A DNA stretch of 64,000 nt, from positions 4,255,001 through 4,319,000 of the forward strand of contig JAOTOL010001656.1 of NCBI GenBank assembly GCA_034440575.1, written 5' to 3'. The position numbers were made by a program, and so were the translations under genes. Origin of the DNA: Imbricaverruca yamaguchii (taxonomy: Eukaryota > Arthropoda > Thecostraca > Neoverrucidae). Under the pieces are notes generated by a model. The model ran no database searches, was not told where the DNA came from, and saw only the letters and a program-made list of their open reading frames with translations. Of this stretch, positions 47,236 to 58,440 are shown in pieces; position 1 is the stretch's first letter, and every line of letters starts with the position of its first letter.

Positions 47236-48070
47236 CTGCAGACGGGCTGGTATTGGGTGCACTGCCGAGGTACCCTCAGTTGTCAGACGGGCTGGTATTG
47301 GGCGCACTCCCGAGGTATCCTCAGTTGTCAGACGGGCTGGTATTGGGCGCACTCCCGAGGTATCCTCAGTTGTCAGACGGGCTGGTATTGGGCGCATACC
47401 CTCAGTTGTCAGACGGGCTGGTATTGGGCGCATGCCCTCAGTTGTTAGACGGGCTGGTATTGGGCGCACCCCCGAGGTATCCTCAGTTGTCAGACGGGCT
47501 GGTATTGGGTGCATACCCTCAGTTGTCAGACGGGCTGGTCTTGGGCGCACTGCCGAGGTATCCTCAGTTGTCAGACGGGCTGGTATTGGGCGCACTCCCG
47601 AGGTATCCTCAGTTGTCAGACGGGCTGGTATTGGGTGCATACCCTCAGTTGTCAGACGGGCTGGTCTTGGGCGCACTCCCGAGGTATCCTCAGTTGTCAG
47701 ACGGGCTGGTATTGGGCGCATACCCTCAGTTGTCAGACGGGCTGGTCTTGTGCGCACTCCCGAGGTATCCTCAGTTGTCAGACGGGCTGGTATTGGGCGC
47801 ACCTCCAGAGGTATTGGGCGCATACCCTCAGTTGTCAGACGGGCTGGTATTGGGCGCATACCCTCAGTTGTCAGACGGGCTGGTATTGGGCGCATACCCT
47901 CAGTTGTCAGACGGGCTGGTATTGGGCGCACTCCCGAGGTATCCTCAGTTGTCAGACGGGCTGGTATTGGGCGCATACCCTCAGTTGTCAGACGGGCTGG
48001 TATTGGGTGCATACCCTCAGTTGTCAGACGGGCTGGTATTGGGCGCACTGCCGGGGTATCCTCGGTTGTT
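47236..48070. repeat. Minisatellite of interleaved 45- and 36-bp units (20 units)
   Basis: Every unit contains CAGACGGGCTGGTATTGGGC. Long units add GCACTCCCGAGGTATCCTCA plus GTTGT; short units have GCATACCCTCAGTTGT. GACGGGCTGG starts at 47241, 47286, 47331, 47376, 47412, 47448, 47493, 47529, 47574, 47619, 47655, 47700, 47736, 47781, 47838, 47874, 47910, 47955, 47991 and 48027. Spacings are 45 or 36 with a single 57, all multiples of three. This keeps a 308-codon minus frame and a 291-codon plus frame open; I regard both as artefacts. Confidence 0.96.
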
Positions 48071-48267
48071 AGATGGTCGCGATTCACAAGTGTGTGTGTT
48101 CGTCACTAGTGCCATCGCGTCATCGTAGTCGGAGTCGAACGCGCACCGCGCGCTATAGTACGGCCGTCGACGTTATCTCGCCACATATCCGGCACAGATG
48201 GCACGGGCTTGTCGGCACCGTCCGTCGCCGTCGGGCAGACGGCTCGTGCACGTGCCCGCGCTCATCG

Positions 48268-48428
48268 CGTGTCGCCATCGGAGGCTCTGCGGATACGAGA
48301 CAGCCAGTACTCGTGTGGCCATCGGAGGCTCTGCGGATACGAGACAGCCAGTACTCGTGTCGCCATCGGAGGCTCTGCGGATACGAGACAGCCAGTACTC
48401 GTGTGGCCATCGGAGGCTCTGGAGAGAC
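48268..48428. repeat. 44-bp minisatellite, about 3.6 units
   Basis: The unit is GCCATCGGAGGCTCTGCGGA followed by TACGAGACAGCCAGTACTCG and TGTG; copies start at 48274, 48318, 48362 and 48406 and are nearly identical. Confidence 0.95.
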
Positions 48429-49265
48429 GAGACAGCTGGTAGCCCAAGACTAAAACCCGAAGTCCGATGTTAGGCACCTGAAGCCCTATCCCACGCCTGC
48501 TCCTGCTGTTCAGTTGATGCATTTCTGAGGAAATCATGCAAGGAGATCGATAATACTGTGGCGCTTATCCCAGATCCCATGGTGCTGCTAGTTCGACACA
48601 GCGAAATGAAATTAAATTCACCACCCACCACAAATCAAATTATAATAGTCTGACAATGCGAAAACAATATTTATCATGGATTTTATATCTTGCTTGCATT
48701 GTCATCGAACAAATTTGAAATATAATTATATATATTGTCTACACCATCATGCACAAAAAAATGACGTAGGTGTATCATCATAGAACCATGGTTTACAATG
48801 CGCCACGTATTAGGCACTTTAGCCTGGTTCCAGCCATATTTGTGGCGGGCCCCAGTCGGCCACCGATGACACTGCGATTCGATCAAATCGTAGCGTTAAA
48901 TCAAACTGTCGGATCCAGCGAGTCTCAGAACCGACGAATGGGTCCCTTTGGCCTCGATATTATCACATACGTTTCGTCCACTTGCTGTTTATTCATATGC
49001 ATGGTACATGGTAGAATCTGAAAAGTGCTTGGAGTAGCATCACAATCTCCGTGTTGATTATCATCATTACATTCAAGAATACTTGCTTTTTTATTGTGAA
49101 CTGACAAACCGGTTGGAAGATCGATACATGTCGAAAGGACCGTTCAAAGACCCACTTGTCTTGACCGGATGTTTGGTCTTTACGTTTGCCACCTCTAATT
49201 TGTACATCACACGTAACCAATGCTGAGCCAGGACACCCACTTGGTCTCCGGGTTGCGGGTGGTCC
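48429..49265. other. No gene recognised
   Basis: AT-rich unique sequence with only short frames and no known domain. Confidence 0.5.
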
Positions 49266-49445
49266 GCGGAACACGCCAAGGACCGCCAATAACACGCCAA
49301 GGACCGCTTGACAAGCGTGTCTAGAACACGTCAAGGACCGCTTGACGTGTCCAGAACACGTCAAGGACTGTTCGACAAGCGTGTCCAGAATACGCCAAGG
49401 ACCGCTCGACAAGCGTATCCAGAACGCGCCAAGGACAGCTTGCGT
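49266..49445. repeat. About 34-bp minisatellite, 5 units, each with a small palindrome
   Basis: The unit is AACACGTCAAGGACCGCTTG followed by ACAAGCGTGTCCAG. Most units contain the palindrome CGCTTGACAAGCG; one has lost the second half (CGCTTGACGTGTCC). Confidence 0.92.
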
Positions 49446-49689
49446 TGCGTGAAGCCTACCCTGAATTTTCCCTATTGAATGAACTTGGCGATTAACAAAG
49501 TGTTTCGCCGGCAGACGTGTTAGCATTTGCACTGACATCACTGACGTCACAGTTGTCTCCGCGACAACTCAGCGACCTGCATCGGTCAACAGCATCGGTC
49601 CACAGCATCGGTCCACGTGTCACGAGTGACTGCGAGCAAGACCTGCGAGCTGACAGCCGACGGGCACGGCCGAGCACCGTGACCAATAC

Positions 49690-49753
49690 CGTACCACCGC
49701 TGGACCAATGCTGGACCAATGCTGGACCAATGCTGGACCAATGCTGGACCAGT
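49690..49753. repeat. 11-bp repeat GCTGGACCAAT, about 5 units
   Basis: GCTGGACCAAT is repeated in tandem with near-perfect identity; just upstream (49575-49617) CATCGGTCCACAG also recurs. Confidence 0.95.
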
Positions 49754-49997
49754 GTCGCGACTCACGGTATACCGGAGACGAGATTGGGAGGGGGTGAGCC
49801 GACCAGGGCTTATCTGGCTCCCCAGACTTCTGGAGCTTGAAAACGCATCGTGGATCACACGGAACGGCACTCAGTTCCAATAAAACTGATTTACCGTCTC
49901 CATCTGAAAAGAAGCCCTAGCGGCGATACGGAGCCTCCTCGGAAAACGGCCGTTGGCAGCAATTTATCGCGGCGTTAGAGCGCAGCACGCCCATCGT

Positions 49998-50070
49998 ACA
50001 ATGTCGCAGAGTGTCGCAGAATGTCGCACAATGTCACACAGTGTCGCACAATGTCGCAGAATATCGCGCG
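49998..50070. repeat. About 10-bp repeat TGTCGCACAA, 7-8 units
   Basis: AATGTCGCAGAGTGTCGCAG and AATGTCGCACAATGTCACAC illustrate the alternation of TGTCGCAGA and TGTCGCACA. Confidence 0.93.
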
Positions 50071-51220
50071 ACGCCAGAGGAGCGAAGTCGATTCGCGATA
50101 CCACGACCTCAACCTACATGGTCAGCAGGAGTGTAGCAATAAATTAGACCAACTCACCTGTAAACATACTCGTGAATTTGAGTGTGAACCAGTAGTGTGA
50201 AGCAGTGGTGTGAGGATACCTTTCGTCCGCTCCAGAATAGGCAGCTTTGTTGAAAGACGTGCTGCGGATGGCAGTGATATCTGTGCGGTTTTCGTTCACG
50301 TGTAAAAAGTGACAACTCAGTTTGCTGATCCGTAAACATAGACTGGTGTGCAATGCTGCACAATTATGATAATCCCCCCAAAAAGATAATAGCTACCTTT
50401 CCAAGAAAATCCTCAGTCGGTTCACTTGTTGGTACTAAATTGCCACTAGACGCCCACTAAATCAACGCTTAGCCACCTGGTGATGCTTAGGCTGCCGCAA
50501 AGGGTGCATATGCGAAGTGTTTAATAACTACTCCTCTTCTGCAAAACAATCGTGTGTGGCTTCACAGCGGTCATTGTCTGGTCCATTCGAAGCTAGGTTT
50601 GAAATTAGGCGTCGGTATTGAATCATACGTGGAGTAAGCTACACCTGGTTCTGCTTCTCAGGGAACGAGGTCCCATAAACTCTATGTGCAATAACAATAT
50701 CAATGAGCAGGATCCGAATGTTTGTTAACTACAGCCAAGGCGAGCTCATGGTTCCTCTCTTGTTTCAGGCGGACATGTTTGCGTTTCTCCAATAACTGGG
50801 GGAAGACTGATTGAGGATACCGAATGGACAATCAAGAGTGAACCACTAGATTTTAAGATACGCTTCCGTTAGTATCGGGATGAATTGATCTTTTCATTTG
50901 TGTGCGTAGTATAAGCTAGGTCCGGAAGTTGCATCGGTTTCTTATGGTAGCTGAATTATTATAGTTATGTGTCTTGTTTACTGAATACGATTAGCTTCAT
51001 TCTTGTTTACTTCATACTTCTTGTGCCTTTGCATTTCAGCATTCAGGGTGTTGCGGACCACTTGTGGACCTCTTGGAGGCGGATGGTATTAGTAGAAGGA
51101 TAGTTTGTTGGAAACAGTGCTTTGTTGTGTGTAATGTGCTATGTTAGTGAGTTTCTCTTGTCTTTCATTAGTTTACTTCTTATTCTAGCTGAATTATGAT
51201 AGTGGTCTATTGTTTGCTGA
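50071..51220. other. No gene recognised
   Basis: Unique sequence without convincing coding frames. Confidence 0.5.
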
Positions 51221-51305
51221 CCACGGGTCGGCCAATCTCTGGCAAATGTCTGGCCACTGGTCGGCCAATGTCTAGTCACCGGTCAGCCAATGTCTGGCCA
51301 TCGGG
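51221..51305. repeat. About 21-bp repeat GGCCAATGTCTGGCCACTGG, 3-4 units
   Basis: GTCGGCCAATCTCTGGCAAA, TGTCTGGCCACTGGTCGGCC and AATGTCTAGTCACCGGTCAG show the degenerate periodicity. Confidence 0.8.
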
Positions 51306-51554
51306 GTCACTGCCAGTGTCATACATTGTCTGGAGAACGACTTGATGGTCATGGGTTTCATTCATTCCCAAAAGGAGCACTGAATGGCATTTGACTGAAT
51401 GAACACCATTAGAGCGCAGGATCTCCAAGCACTCGGCTGCAATCAATCAATGCAATCAATCACGGCTAACTGGCTGCCTTCTCTGCCGGCCACCGACAGG
51501 GAAAATCGTCAGGATGTTTTAGAACAACCGCAGCTCCTAATCGGTCCAGAATGG

Positions 51555-52712
51555 CCGCTGGCCGCTGTAGCGACACTGGCCGCTGTGACTGGCCAGTGTC
51601 GCTGGCCGCGGCCCACCGTGACCGGTCAGTGTCGCTGGCCGCTGTGACCGGTTAGTGTCGCTGGCCGCTGTGACCGGTCAGTGTCGCTGGCCGCTGTGCC
51701 CGGTCAGTGTCGCTGGCCGCTGTGCCCGGTCAGTGTCGCTGGCCGCTGTGACCGGTCAGTGTCGCTGGCCGCTGCCCACCGTGACCGGTTAGTGTCGCTG
51801 GCCGCTGTGACAGGTCAGTGTCGCTGGCCGCTGCCCACCGTGACCGGTTAGTGTCGCTGACCGCTGTGACCGGTCAGTATCGCTGGCCACTGCCCACCGT
51901 GACCGGTCAGTGTCGCTGGCCGCTGTGACCGGTCAGTGTCGCTGGCCACTGCCCACCGTGACCGATCAGTGTCGCTGGCCGCTGCCCACCGTGACCGGTT
52001 AGTGTCGCTGGCCGCTGTGACCGGTCAGTATCGCTGGCCGCTGCCCACCGTGACCGGTTAGTGTCGCTGGCCGCTGTGACCGGTCAGTGTCGCTGGCCGC
52101 TGTGACCGGTCAGTATCGCTGGCCACTGCCCACCGTGACCGGTCAGTGTCGCTGGCCGCTGTGACCGGTCAGTGTCGCTGCCCACCGTGACCGGTTAGTG
52201 TCGCTGGCCGCTGTGACCGGTCAGTGTCGCTGGCCGCTGTGACCGGTCAGTGTCGCTGGCCGCTGCCCACCGTGACCGGTCAGTGTCGCTGGCCGCTGCC
52301 CACCGTGACCGGTTAGTGTCGCTGGCCGCTGTGACCGGTCAGTATCGCTGGCCGCTGCCCACCGTGACCGGTTAGTGTCGCTGGCCGCTGTGACCGGTCA
52401 GTGTCGCTGGCCGCTGTGACCGGTCAGTGTCGCTGGCCGCTGCCCACTATGACCGGTTAGTGTCGCTGGCCGCTGTGACCGGTCAGTGTCGCTGGCCGCT
52501 GTGACCGGTTAGTGTCGCTGGCCGCTGTGACCGGTCAGTGTCGCTGGCCGCTGTGACCGGTCAGTGTCGCTGGCCGCTGTGACCGGTCAGTGTCGCTGGC
52601 CGCTGTGACCGGTCAGTGTCGCTGGCCGCTGTGACCGGTTAGTGTCGCTGGCCGCTGTGACCGGTCAGTGTCGCTGGCCGCTGTGGCCGGTTAGTGTCGC
52701 TGGCCGCTACAC
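51555..52712. repeat. Minisatellite of interleaved 26- and 33-bp units, about 40 units
   Basis: The short unit is GGCCGCTGTGACCGGTCAGT followed by GTCGCT. The long unit carries a 7-bp addition: GGCCGCTGCCCACCGTGACC followed by GGTTAGTGTCGCT. GGTTAG is mostly coupled to the long form and GGTCAG to the short. Alternating long and short units form a ~59-bp higher-order repeat in several places (about 51775-51900 and 51990-52130). From about 52400 only short units occur. Confidence 0.96.
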
Positions 52713-52774
52713 TGGGCCGGCTGATTTCCCGGGCATATTACAGGCTAGTTTGGCGGTAGAGGAGATCCGGCGTC

Positions 52775-53325
52775 AATGTCTGTTGTGCCAGCCGTCCATG
52801 TCTACTGTGCCAGCCGTCCATGTCTGCTGTGCCAACCGTCCACGTCTGCTGTGCCAACCGTCCACGTCTGCTGTGCCAACCGTCCATGTCTGTTGAGCCA
52901 GCCGTCCATGTCTACTGTGCCAGCCGTCCATGTCTACTGTGCCAGCCGTCCATGTCTACTGTGCCAGCCGTCCATGTCTACTGTGCCAGCCGTCCATGTC
53001 TACTGTGCCAGCCGTCCATGTCTGCTGTGCCAACCGTCCATGTCTGTTGTGCCAACCGTCCATGTCTGTTGTGCCAACCGTCCACGTCTGCTGTGCCAGC
53101 CGTCCATGTCTACTGTGCCAGCCGTCCATGTCTACTGTGCCAGCCGTCCATGTCTACTGTGCCAGCCGTCCATGTCTGCTGTGCCAGCCGTCCATGTCTA
53201 CTGTGCCAGCCGTCCATGTCTGCTGTGCCAGCCGTCCATGTCTACTGTGCCAGCCGTCCATGTCTACTGTGCCAGCCGTCCATGTCTGCTGTGCCAGCCG
53301 TCCATGTCTGCTGTGCCAGCCGTGC
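52775..53325. repeat. 22-bp minisatellite, about 25 units
   Basis: The unit is TGTCTACTGTGCCAGCCGTC followed by CA, with the alternatives TGTCTGCTGTG, CCAACCG and CACGTCT. The left third is richer in the AACCG/CACGTCT variants, the right in AGCCG/CATGTCT. All + frames stay open for 149-213 codons as 22-residue repeats; these are artefacts. Confidence 0.97.
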
Positions 53326-55595
53326 GCGTCTCATCCCGCAACGGTTCCTCCAAATGGGCTGCCCGTGGGCGAACGCTGACGCGTGATGCGATGATTCGTG
53401 TGACGCCAGACACCTGACGTGATGCTGCTGCGAACGTTCTCACAGCAGGTGGATATTTATGGCGGACAATACATAGGCCGTGCTTAGCTGGTAGCAGATA
53501 GAGTGTGTTATAGGGCGGACATTCTTAGTGAACGGCAAAGGAGGGACAAGACGTGATATGTCACGGTGTTTGGCAACACAAATAAGCAACGCAATTCGTC
53601 CAACTGGCGATGGTAATGAGCAAATGTTGTATGGTTCTACTCTCTTATCTTTAATCACTGGTTTCAAATGGAGGATGTCTCCCTAGCCAACAGTATTTGT
53701 GACAATATAGATGCCATGTTTTGCTAGGTTTCGAAGAGGCCGCGCAGTGATAACATCGCAGCAAGTCACGTAAACTCACAGGCGCACATTACCTGCAATA
53801 TTGGAGCATTATAGTCGCTCTGCGGCACACTGGTATCCATCCAACTTCATTGAGACCGCAATGTTATACTATCGAATCGGTCCAGATTTACACATTATGA
53901 GATGGCGCATGGCCGCTCGGACCACTTGGCCACGACTTCGTGCGGGACAGCAATGGGCCTCCTTGGCCATCTGGAGTCGTAACGACGCGGCGGCCGTGTC
54001 GGTGTTACGAGGCTGCGCCGCTGTTCCAGGAGCCGATGATGAGTGTGGCGTGGCGAGGAAGTGGGCAGCTCGCCGCTGAACTCATCCGTGGCGCAGCTGC
54101 CGTAACTTGTGTCAGTTGGCGGAGAACTTGTGTCTTCACGGGCTGCGGACGGCGGTGTAGAGTGGAGCCTGAAGCACTGAGAGCACTAGTGCTCCTGGGG
54201 GAGGGGCGTGATCGCATGTCAGCCGGGTGGCCGTGCCTGATTGTCGGCTTTGGAGGGGACAAACCACGGACGCCTCTGAGCGGATCGATCGCGGCGTCCT
54301 TTGTGAACTGCTAGACTCTTGAGTAGGACACGTCCTGGCCATGCTGTTCGTGCCTGAATGCTATTACCATGTGTGCTTGTGGCTAGAAGCATGTAACTTA
54401 CTTTATTGCGCATTGAGTGTGCAATTTGTACGTTCGCTTTTAGTTCAATTGCACGTTCACTTTTGTTTATCAGTTCACATGTTACTTCCTTATCACCAAG
54501 TGGCGTGATTGGTCACTGGGCCAATTTTTATTCACCACGCGCCATTTTGAGCGTCTGAAGCAGACGCTAAATCTGTAGTAAATAGCACAAGCACGGAAGT
54601 TGTCGCAAAACGGATATAACAGTTGCAAGACATCTGAGCGATATCTTGGCTTCCTTAGCGCTATCGTGAAATCGTATAGCATTGTGTAAAGTTTATGAGT
54701 TTCCATGAGTGTCAGAAAATCAATGCACGCTCCGCAGACTGCAGCCGCCTTGAAGCCAACCAACTTCGCCCCGCACACACTAGTGCAATCACGCCACCGC
54801 TGACATCGTCCATTGCATGGCATGACGTCATTGGCAATCGAGCCAAACGTCGCCACAGCCGGTAACACACCCGGCGGCCTTCGGCTGGCCTTGGGACGCT
54901 CATCGGACCGTTCTGGGCGGCGGTGAAGGTCAGCACGTGTCGTGCTCGCTCACAACAGTGCCGACCGCGCCGCCAAAGGAGCCCGGCTCGTCCTGTCGTC
55001 TGGCTATGGCTAATGGCACGGCCTCCAGCTGGCAATCATCAGCACGAGCGACTCGTCCGACCGCCGCACTATGTCACAACTGTCGGAAAAGTGGCATCCT
55101 ACTTACTTTTCAAAGTGCATACACAAAAAGTTGGATTTCGGGAATGTTTTCAACGTAGAAACTGATTCTGGCAACCGTTTTTGTGTCTGATGACGACTTG
55201 ATGAAATATGGTTGTTCCTGTTGTCTTGTAATAGCGTGCGGTACGCGTCATTTGACAAATATGCATCATATCTCCTCGTACATTTCCAAATACGATGAAC
55301 TCAGAAATATAATTGGAGAGTTTGTAATAGCATTTAGTACTCGGTACCATGAAGCATATATTCAGCATCATCTATTGGTGAGAACCAAAAATGATACAAA
55401 ACAAAACAAAGCAATAAAAACAAGGAAAAACGAAACTCCCCTACTCACTCAAGTCTGAGTAGCTAATGTTTTGATTTGCGACGGCTTGCAGCATGCTCCC
55501 AACATCTGAGATCAAAGACCTCTTACCCCGGGCTGCTGTTTGAAAACGTTGACTTGCGGCGGAGCAAGTCAACGTTTGCAGCTGATCAAATCAAA
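53326..55595. other. No gene recognised
   Basis: GC-rich patches around 53900-54300 and 54840-55060 carry overlapping frames on both strands, none with a recognisable domain. A possible CHNCRKSG at about 55070-55090 (+) is too short to call a zinc knuckle. Confidence 0.45.
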
Positions 55596-56135
55596 TCAGC
55601 AGCTGATGAGCGGTTTACTGCTCAACAACAGGTATCTGAACTGGCCGGTGATGATGTGCAGTCGCGAGTCCTTCCGTGCATGTCCGACGCTTTATGAACG
55701 AACAGCCTTGTTGCGGGACTCCTGGGCTTCCTCGCTCATGATTCCGATCGGCAAGAGCAGTGATGCGATGACTTGAAATTCGTGTATCAGCACTCTGTGC
55801 AGTGATACTGGCATCGGGTGCCAAGGGTACAGCGCAACATAAAGCTCCGCCGTGCAGTCGCAGTAGTCTGCGAAGTTGCTTGAGCCGATTTGGTACCCAG
55901 ATGCCAGTACTTGCAGGATGGTGTGAAGGCGACGGATGAGTCCTTCGTCGACACCGGTTACTTCTGCCAGATTCGACTCGTCGCTGAACGTCTGGCCGTG
56001 TTGCCGTCGTTCGACGTTCCGCCCTACTCGCTCTAGGCTGGTTCGCGTAGAGGTACAGAAGATGCCAGAACTGATCTTGGACCATCTCCTTACGCTGAAT
56101 TACTTCCTCTTTCCCAGCTGTTAACTTGCACTACC
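55596..56135 (-). pseudogene. Fragment of a conserved transposon-associated protein, frameshifted
   Basis: Three minus-strand frames join into one protein-like segment. It begins KEMVQDQFWHLLYLYANQPR (about 56085 downward), then in the next frame GGTSNDGNTARR. In the third frame come FSDESNLAEVTGVDEGLIRR, LHTILQVLASGYQIGSSNFA, LYVALYPWHPMPVSLHRVLI and LLLPIGIMSEEAQESRNKAV, then a stop followed by HARKDSRLHI and LLLSSKPLISC. From memory this matches the C-terminal part of a large uncharacterised family found in many copies in invertebrate genomes, with conserved TNDGNTARR, PMPxxxHKxLIH and LPIGxxSEEAxExRNK. Two frameshifts and one stop show a dead copy. The N-terminal part is not present upstream. 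Confidence 0.7.
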
Positions 56136-57232
56136 ATTTCTTATGTTTAGTCTGTAGGTGATGGGCAAGACGCACTCGAAGAGTCGGATCCAGGCGTGCA
56201 GGGTGCTCAGTAGACAGGTTCACATTTCAACGTTTTTCGAAGATAACTTCATCTCGCAAATTTTCCCATTATTTGGTTCATTTGAGGTCCATTGGTGTTG
56301 GTTTTAACAGGATCGATCAATATCTTTGGGTGCCGCATCGACCCTAAAGTTTGCATGTTCGGACTTACAAATCGATCTTTTTTGGTCGCAAATCCAACGG
56401 TTTTCCACTCTGGTATCTCTCATCATCCGGCAAGATTCTGCAGACTTACCAACTTGCGACGTCACTGTCACCATGTGATGCAAATTATGAGGTATGAAGA
56501 AGTCCTAAGTATGGCCAAAGAAGTCTTCAGAGTTGGCCATACTTAGGTACTTTTTGACTATTTTTGTAAGGTTTGAGGTGATGGAGAGTGCTGAATGGGT
56601 GGGAATGAACAGATGGGATCGCCATTATGCCGCATCATCCTGAAAATGATGGCTCAAAAATTAACTCCAAAATTCATGCCTCAAATATATTTTCCTGACC
56701 CACGAAGGAAATTATCACAAGATGCTTTGCAAAATATGCCATATGTTGAAGAACCTGGGGCCAGTATTTAAAAATACTCTACCAGGTTCGTCAACTCTTT
56801 CCTACCTTGCTTTTGTCAGTCTGCGACGTTTTTATGGTGATACACGTTCACTGAAAATCCAGTTATGAAACACTTTTGAAGCATAAAAGCCTCAAAAGGG
56901 CTCTGTCAATACCAAGCCAAAGGAACGGCTGTTGCTGGGAGGTACTTCACACAACAGGGACTGATGCTCGTTTTCCATTAATAACTAATCTACTCGATTT
57001 TTGACAGGTGAATTTCTAGCCACCCATGAGCTTGAAAGATTTTTGTATAACATTTGGGTATGTCCATAAAATTACCTTACACCGCATTGGCTTTCACCGC
57101 TCCCCTTCCCTTCACACCTCCCAAATGCTACCTATGTATTCTTAACACCGGATCATATGGGTGACTTTGTTCATTTTGAGGTTCCCTCCCCCAGCGTAAT
57201 GTAATTAACAGACAATTCCTTTGGTGTTACAG
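56136..57232. other. No gene recognised; long hairpin at 56504-56547
   Basis: AT-rich sequence leading to the splice acceptor of the gene that follows. Apart from the perfect hairpin listed separately I see nothing. Confidence 0.5.
56504..56547. repeat. 15-bp perfect inverted repeat with palindromic loop
   Basis: CCTAAGTATGGCCAA is followed after 14 bases by its exact reverse complement TTGGCCATACTTAGG. The loop contains GAAGTCTTC, itself palindromic. It could be the fused ends of a tiny foldback element. Confidence 0.88.
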
Positions 57233-58084
57233 ACACAGGTAATGGAGCCAATCAGCACAAGAAGTGGGAAGGAACTGGTCAGCGCAGAGCCTCTTCCAGG
57301 CGCTGAAAAAGAAAAATCCAAGAAACTCAGAAAGGACACTGAGAAGTTCTTGGTGGGCCAACCAAGACCATCAATCACAGGGTCTCAGTTTCCCACAGTA
57401 AGGCAAGTGCTAAAGTTCTTGTTTCACGAGAAAGAGAGTGAAAGGTGTGAGGGCAAAAGTGAAGCATGCAGGATCACAGTGGATAATGTGCTCCCTTTTT
57501 GGGAATTGGCCCGTATCAGGCCCATGCGGCCATACAACTGCCAGCAGAGGCTCGAGTTACTTTTCACGGAGTGGCGGAAACTCGAGAAGACTCAGATCGA
57601 TCAGATCAGACCCACAGGGCAAGAGAAGGCTTTTTGTAGAGAAGTTGGACCAACTCTGGGACATTGGAGCTCCTGATGCTCTGGAGGATATCAGGAGGAA
57701 CCACGTGCTGACCGCTCAGAACAAAGCTGAAGATGAAGCCTTCTATGGAGACCAGCAGGGTCCTAGGCAGTTTCATATGAGTGGGCAAGACAAGATCTAT
57801 GCTGGTAAGGCACATTTGCGGGCAGTGAGGCAAGAGCAGCAGGCAGCAATGGCAACCCTGTCCCAGCGGCCAGCAGTGAACCATCAACTTCTCAGGAGAA
57901 AGGTGAAGACAGTTACAGTGAAAGCGATGATAATATGGTTGTGGATAGTGATGCCAGTGCTGAAGCTGTTACTGCAAGCAGGCACCTGTCATCCATAGTT
58001 ATTCCTGTCCATCTGCCCAAAGCCATCCTCAAGTCACCATCCCTGGTTGAGATGGCAGACCGTCTCCACCTGTCTGACAGCCAG
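57233..58084 (+). pseudogene. Transposase-like gene, exon A
   Basis: This is the first visible exon of a multi-exon gene continuing to the right edge. The acceptor is GTGTTACAG; an ATG lies at 57242. It encodes FPTVRQVLKFLFHEKE, NVLPFWELARIRPM, then (after a +1 shift near 57600-57640) FVEKLDQLWDIGAPDALEDI and RRNHVLTAQNKAEDEAFYGD, then (after a second shift near 57860 that returns to the first frame) an acidic stretch EDSYSESDDNMVVDSD and LHLSDSQ at the donor CAG|GTTTGT. The helix-rich start followed by a LxDLxDIxxxDAL-like block and charged linker matches a widespread uncharacterised transposase-like family as I remember it. Two frameshifts make it non-functional as written. Confidence 0.65.
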
Positions 58085-58251
58085 GTTTGTTTCCAATGAC
58101 AATGTACCCCATTATCCCATAAGTATTGAGTATGTTAGCCAATAATACGCCAACTGATGAGCTCAGTGGATTCCTCACTTTAATCACATGTACGAGTTCA
58201 GTATGTGGATTTTTGTGCAATTTGTTTGAGAAAATAAATTGTCCGTTCCAG

Positions 58252-58440
58252 CTGGCTGGCATTGTTGGTGCTGTGCTTCGCTCTGCTGAACCACCTGTCA
58301 GCCTGGACAGCTTCAGCCTGTCGAAGAGCTCTGCATGGCGTGCGAGAGCATCCCATCGACCAGCTGCTGCCAGGGCAATCAGGGAGAAGTTCGAGCCTCC
58401 CACCTACTGCGTGGGTCACTGGGATGGTGTCATGATAGAT
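58252..58440 (+). pseudogene. Transposase-like gene, exon B
   Basis: The exon is bounded by GTTCCAG and a consensus donor GAT|GTAAGT. It is exactly 63 codons and in phase with exon A. It reads LAGIVGAVLRSAEPPVSLDS and ends YCVGHWDGVMIDV. The conserved H-W-D-G block resembles the first acidic residue of a DDE-type catalytic triad, an inference from position since the fold is not established here. No defect lies within this exon. Confidence 0.72.

Noticed and set aside
47161..48128. Open frames of 308 codons (-) and 291 codons (+) with regular peptide repeats
   Set aside because: They coincide with a minisatellite whose unit lengths are multiples of three; both strands are open at once, there is no splice or start context, and no known domain.
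48940..48995. A third hammerhead-like GACGAAACG motif (minus strand)
   Set aside because: No hairpin precedes the GAAAC box and there is no match to the arms at 14, 16 or 34 kb.
52776..53417. Three overlapping + frames with VPAVHVYCASRPCLLCQPS-type repeats
   Set aside because: A 22-bp repeat without stops in any phase gives the same cyclic peptide in all three frames; no coding bias distinguishes one.
54923..55165. Retroviral-type zinc knuckle (CHNCRKSG)
   Set aside because: Only CxxC is present; the second half of a CCHC motif (H and C) is missing and no gag or pol sequence is nearby.
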